From Sphingomonadales bacterium (lineage in GTDB: Bacteria > Pseudomonadota > Alphaproteobacteria > Sphingomonadales > Sphingomonadaceae), in the NCBI GenBank assembly GCA_017302775.1, contig JAFLDC010000115.1, positions 1 to 7,699 on the forward strand: a stretch of 7,699 nucleotides of DNA. The letters run 5' to 3'. Within the stretch, counting starts at the first letter, position 1. The number at the start of each line of letters is the position of its first letter. Below the pieces are notes generated by a model. That model was given only the letters and a program-made list of their open reading frames with translations, ran no database searches and had not been told where the DNA came from. The position numbers and the translations under genes were made by a program. Below, piece by piece: positions 6,548 through 7,699 of this stretch.

Positions 6548-6868
6548 ATGATGCTCCAGCGGCTGTTCCTGACTGTGTTACTGGCATGTCTGGCCATGCC
6601 AATGGCGGCGCTGCCGCTTGGCGCGATGCCCACAGGCGGATCGGCCGACGTTGCCACTGCGTCCTGCCATGGTCACCCTGAGCAACCTGCTCCGGTTCCA
6701 ACAAGCGCGTTCGAAAAGCACCAATGCATTGGGTGCGTCCCGCTGGTCGAAGCAACATTGGTGGCGTCCACAGGCCCCGCGGAGGTAGGTTTGCCGGCGA
6801 TCGGCACGCCGCCGCGCACCCTTGCGGGAACCGTCACTTCCCCGGCGACACCCCCGCCTAGGGTATGA
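6548..6868 (+). CDS. Small exported Cys/His protein, possible metal binder
   Basis: I do not recognise a named family. The protein has 106 residues with a hydrophobic signal sequence, MLQRLFLTVLLACLAMPMAA. The mature part has C40-H-G-H43 and H58-Q-C60-I-G-C63 followed by a Val/Thr/Pro-rich tail. A C-x-x-C next to His residues is common in small exported metal-binding or metal-locus proteins; copper is a plausible ligand, but that is inference. It starts at ATG 6548, or equally at ATG 6551, since a weak AGG at 6540-6542 suits either. It begins 16 bases after ychF ends. The next gene also encodes an exported His-rich protein, which supports a shared metal-related role. Confidence 0.7.
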   Translation: MMLQRLFLTVLLACLAMPMAALPLGAMPTGGSADVATASCHGHPEQPAPVPTSAFEKHQCIGCVPLVEATLVASTGPAEVGLPAIGTPPRTLAGTVTSPATPPPRV

Positions 6869-6927
6869 GGACAGTCATCGGCAGCCACCGCGCTGCTGCA
6901 ATGCATCCTCCTACCTGGAACAGACCA

Positions 6928-7699
6928 ATGAAACATTCAATTATCCCGGCATTGCTGGGCATAACCGCATTCGCGTCGCCTGCTCTCGCGCAGGACCACT
7001 CGCAGCATCAGGGCCATGGCGGTGACCACCCGCCTGCAGCAGAGCCTGCGCCGCCCGTCGAGTCGTCACACGATGGGCACCGGACTGATCCACCGGCAAA
7101 GCAACCCGTTACGACCACCGTGATCAATACCGACGATCTGCGTCGGCCTTTCCTCCCCGGCTCAGGCACGGCGCGGCTGCCGGGCCGTGAAGCAGCTATG
7201 CCCGGCCTGCACCTGATGAGCGGCGAATGGATGTTCATGGTACACGGCGCCGTCTCGCTGCAATATACCGACCACAAGGGTCCGCGCGGCGACAGCAAGA
7301 CCTATGTCACGTCGATGGCGATGGCTACCGCGGATCGGCGCACCGAATGGGGCAGCATCAAGTTTTCGGCCATGGCCAGCCTTGAACCGGCGATGAATGC
7401 AGCGGGCTATCCCAACCTGTTCGCCACGGGCGAAACGGCAGGCGGATTGCCGCTGGTTGATCGCCAGCATCCGCACGATCTGTTCATGGAGCTTTCCGCG
7501 CGGGTCGATGTCAACGTGGGGCGTGGCAGCGTGTTCCTCTATGGCGGACCTGTTGCGGAACCGGCGCTGGGTCCTTCGGCGTTCATGCATCGCGGGTCTG
7601 CCAGCAACAATCCTGAACCACCGATCACGCACCACTGGTTCGATTCCACGCACATCACTTATGGCGTGGTGACGCTGGGCTATTCGGCACCGCGCTGGC
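6928..7699 (+). CDS. Exported protein with His-rich N terminus, possibly metal-related (runs off the right edge)
   Basis: The first 257 codons are visible. A clear signal peptide (MKHSIIPALLGITAFASPALA, cleavage after residue 21) is followed by a His-rich mature N terminus: H24, H27, H30, H34, H48 and H51 within 30 residues. The main body has conserved-looking stretches GEWMFMVHGAVSLQY, LPLVDRQHPHDLFMEL (around residues 175-188), FLYGGPVAEPALGPSAFMHR and THHWFDSTHITYGVVTLGY. These resemble a widespread exported family I associate with metal-resistance neighbourhoods, perhaps an outer-membrane barrel, but I cannot name it. An in-frame ATG at 6865 overlaps the previous stop as ATGA, but would put 21 residues before the signal peptide; GGAA at 6917-6920 favours 6928. 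Confidence 0.75.
   Translation, partial: MKHSIIPALLGITAFASPALAQDHSQHQGHGGDHPPAAEPAPPVESSHDGHRTDPPAKQPVTTTVINTDDLRRPFLPGSGTARLPGREAAMPGLHLMSGEWMFMVHGAVSLQYTDHKGPRGDSKTYVTSMAMATADRRTEWGSIKFSAMASLEPAMNAAGYPNLFATGETAGGLPLVDRQHPHDLFMELSARVDVNVGRGSVFLYGGPVAEPALGPSAFMHRGSASNNPEPPITHHWFDSTHITYGVVTLGYSAPRW

Overview
The window looks like chromosomal DNA of a high-GC alphaproteobacterium, most probably a sphingomonad (Sphingomonas, Novosphingobium or Erythrobacter type). This is inferred from the GC-rich coding style, the two-subunit glycyl-tRNA synthetase, the rplY-pth-ychF housekeeping order and tandem TraB/GumN proteins; it was not confirmed by a search. All genes read rightward except glyQ at the left edge.

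Left part (1-2449): the 5' end of glyQ (glycyl-tRNA synthetase alpha) reads leftward off the window. A 279-bp divergent intergenic region follows, with a small perfect inverted repeat that shares bases with a consensus-like -35 box for glyQ. Then come two overlapping TraB/GumN-family genes, one with an ordinary signal peptide and one a predicted lipoprotein, probably translationally coupled.

Middle part (2450-6531): this is the translation block rplY (ribosomal protein L25), pth (peptidyl-tRNA hydrolase) and ychF (ribosome-associated ATPase), interrupted by extra genes. rplY ends at a strong intrinsic terminator with a GCAA loop. Between rplY and pth lie two small exported proteins that I cannot name. 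They are diverged tandem paralogues: each has two cysteines exactly 81 residues apart and a shared Tyr-(Tyr/Phe)-x-Gly-Arg-Leu motif. Between pth and ychF lies an adenylate-kinase-like P-loop protein of the FlaR-related type.

Right part (6532-7699): close behind ychF the content changes to exported, His/Cys-rich proteins. A 106-residue Cys/His protein is followed by a larger exported protein with a His-rich mature N terminus, cut by the window edge. They look like the start of a metal (perhaps copper) handling locus; this is inference.

The most notable items are the paired two-cysteine secreted proteins inside a translation operon, the coupled TraB/GumN pair, and the possible metal-binding pair abutting ychF. 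I see no RNA genes, insertion sequences or CRISPR arrays. No gene-free stretch exceeds 300 bases.
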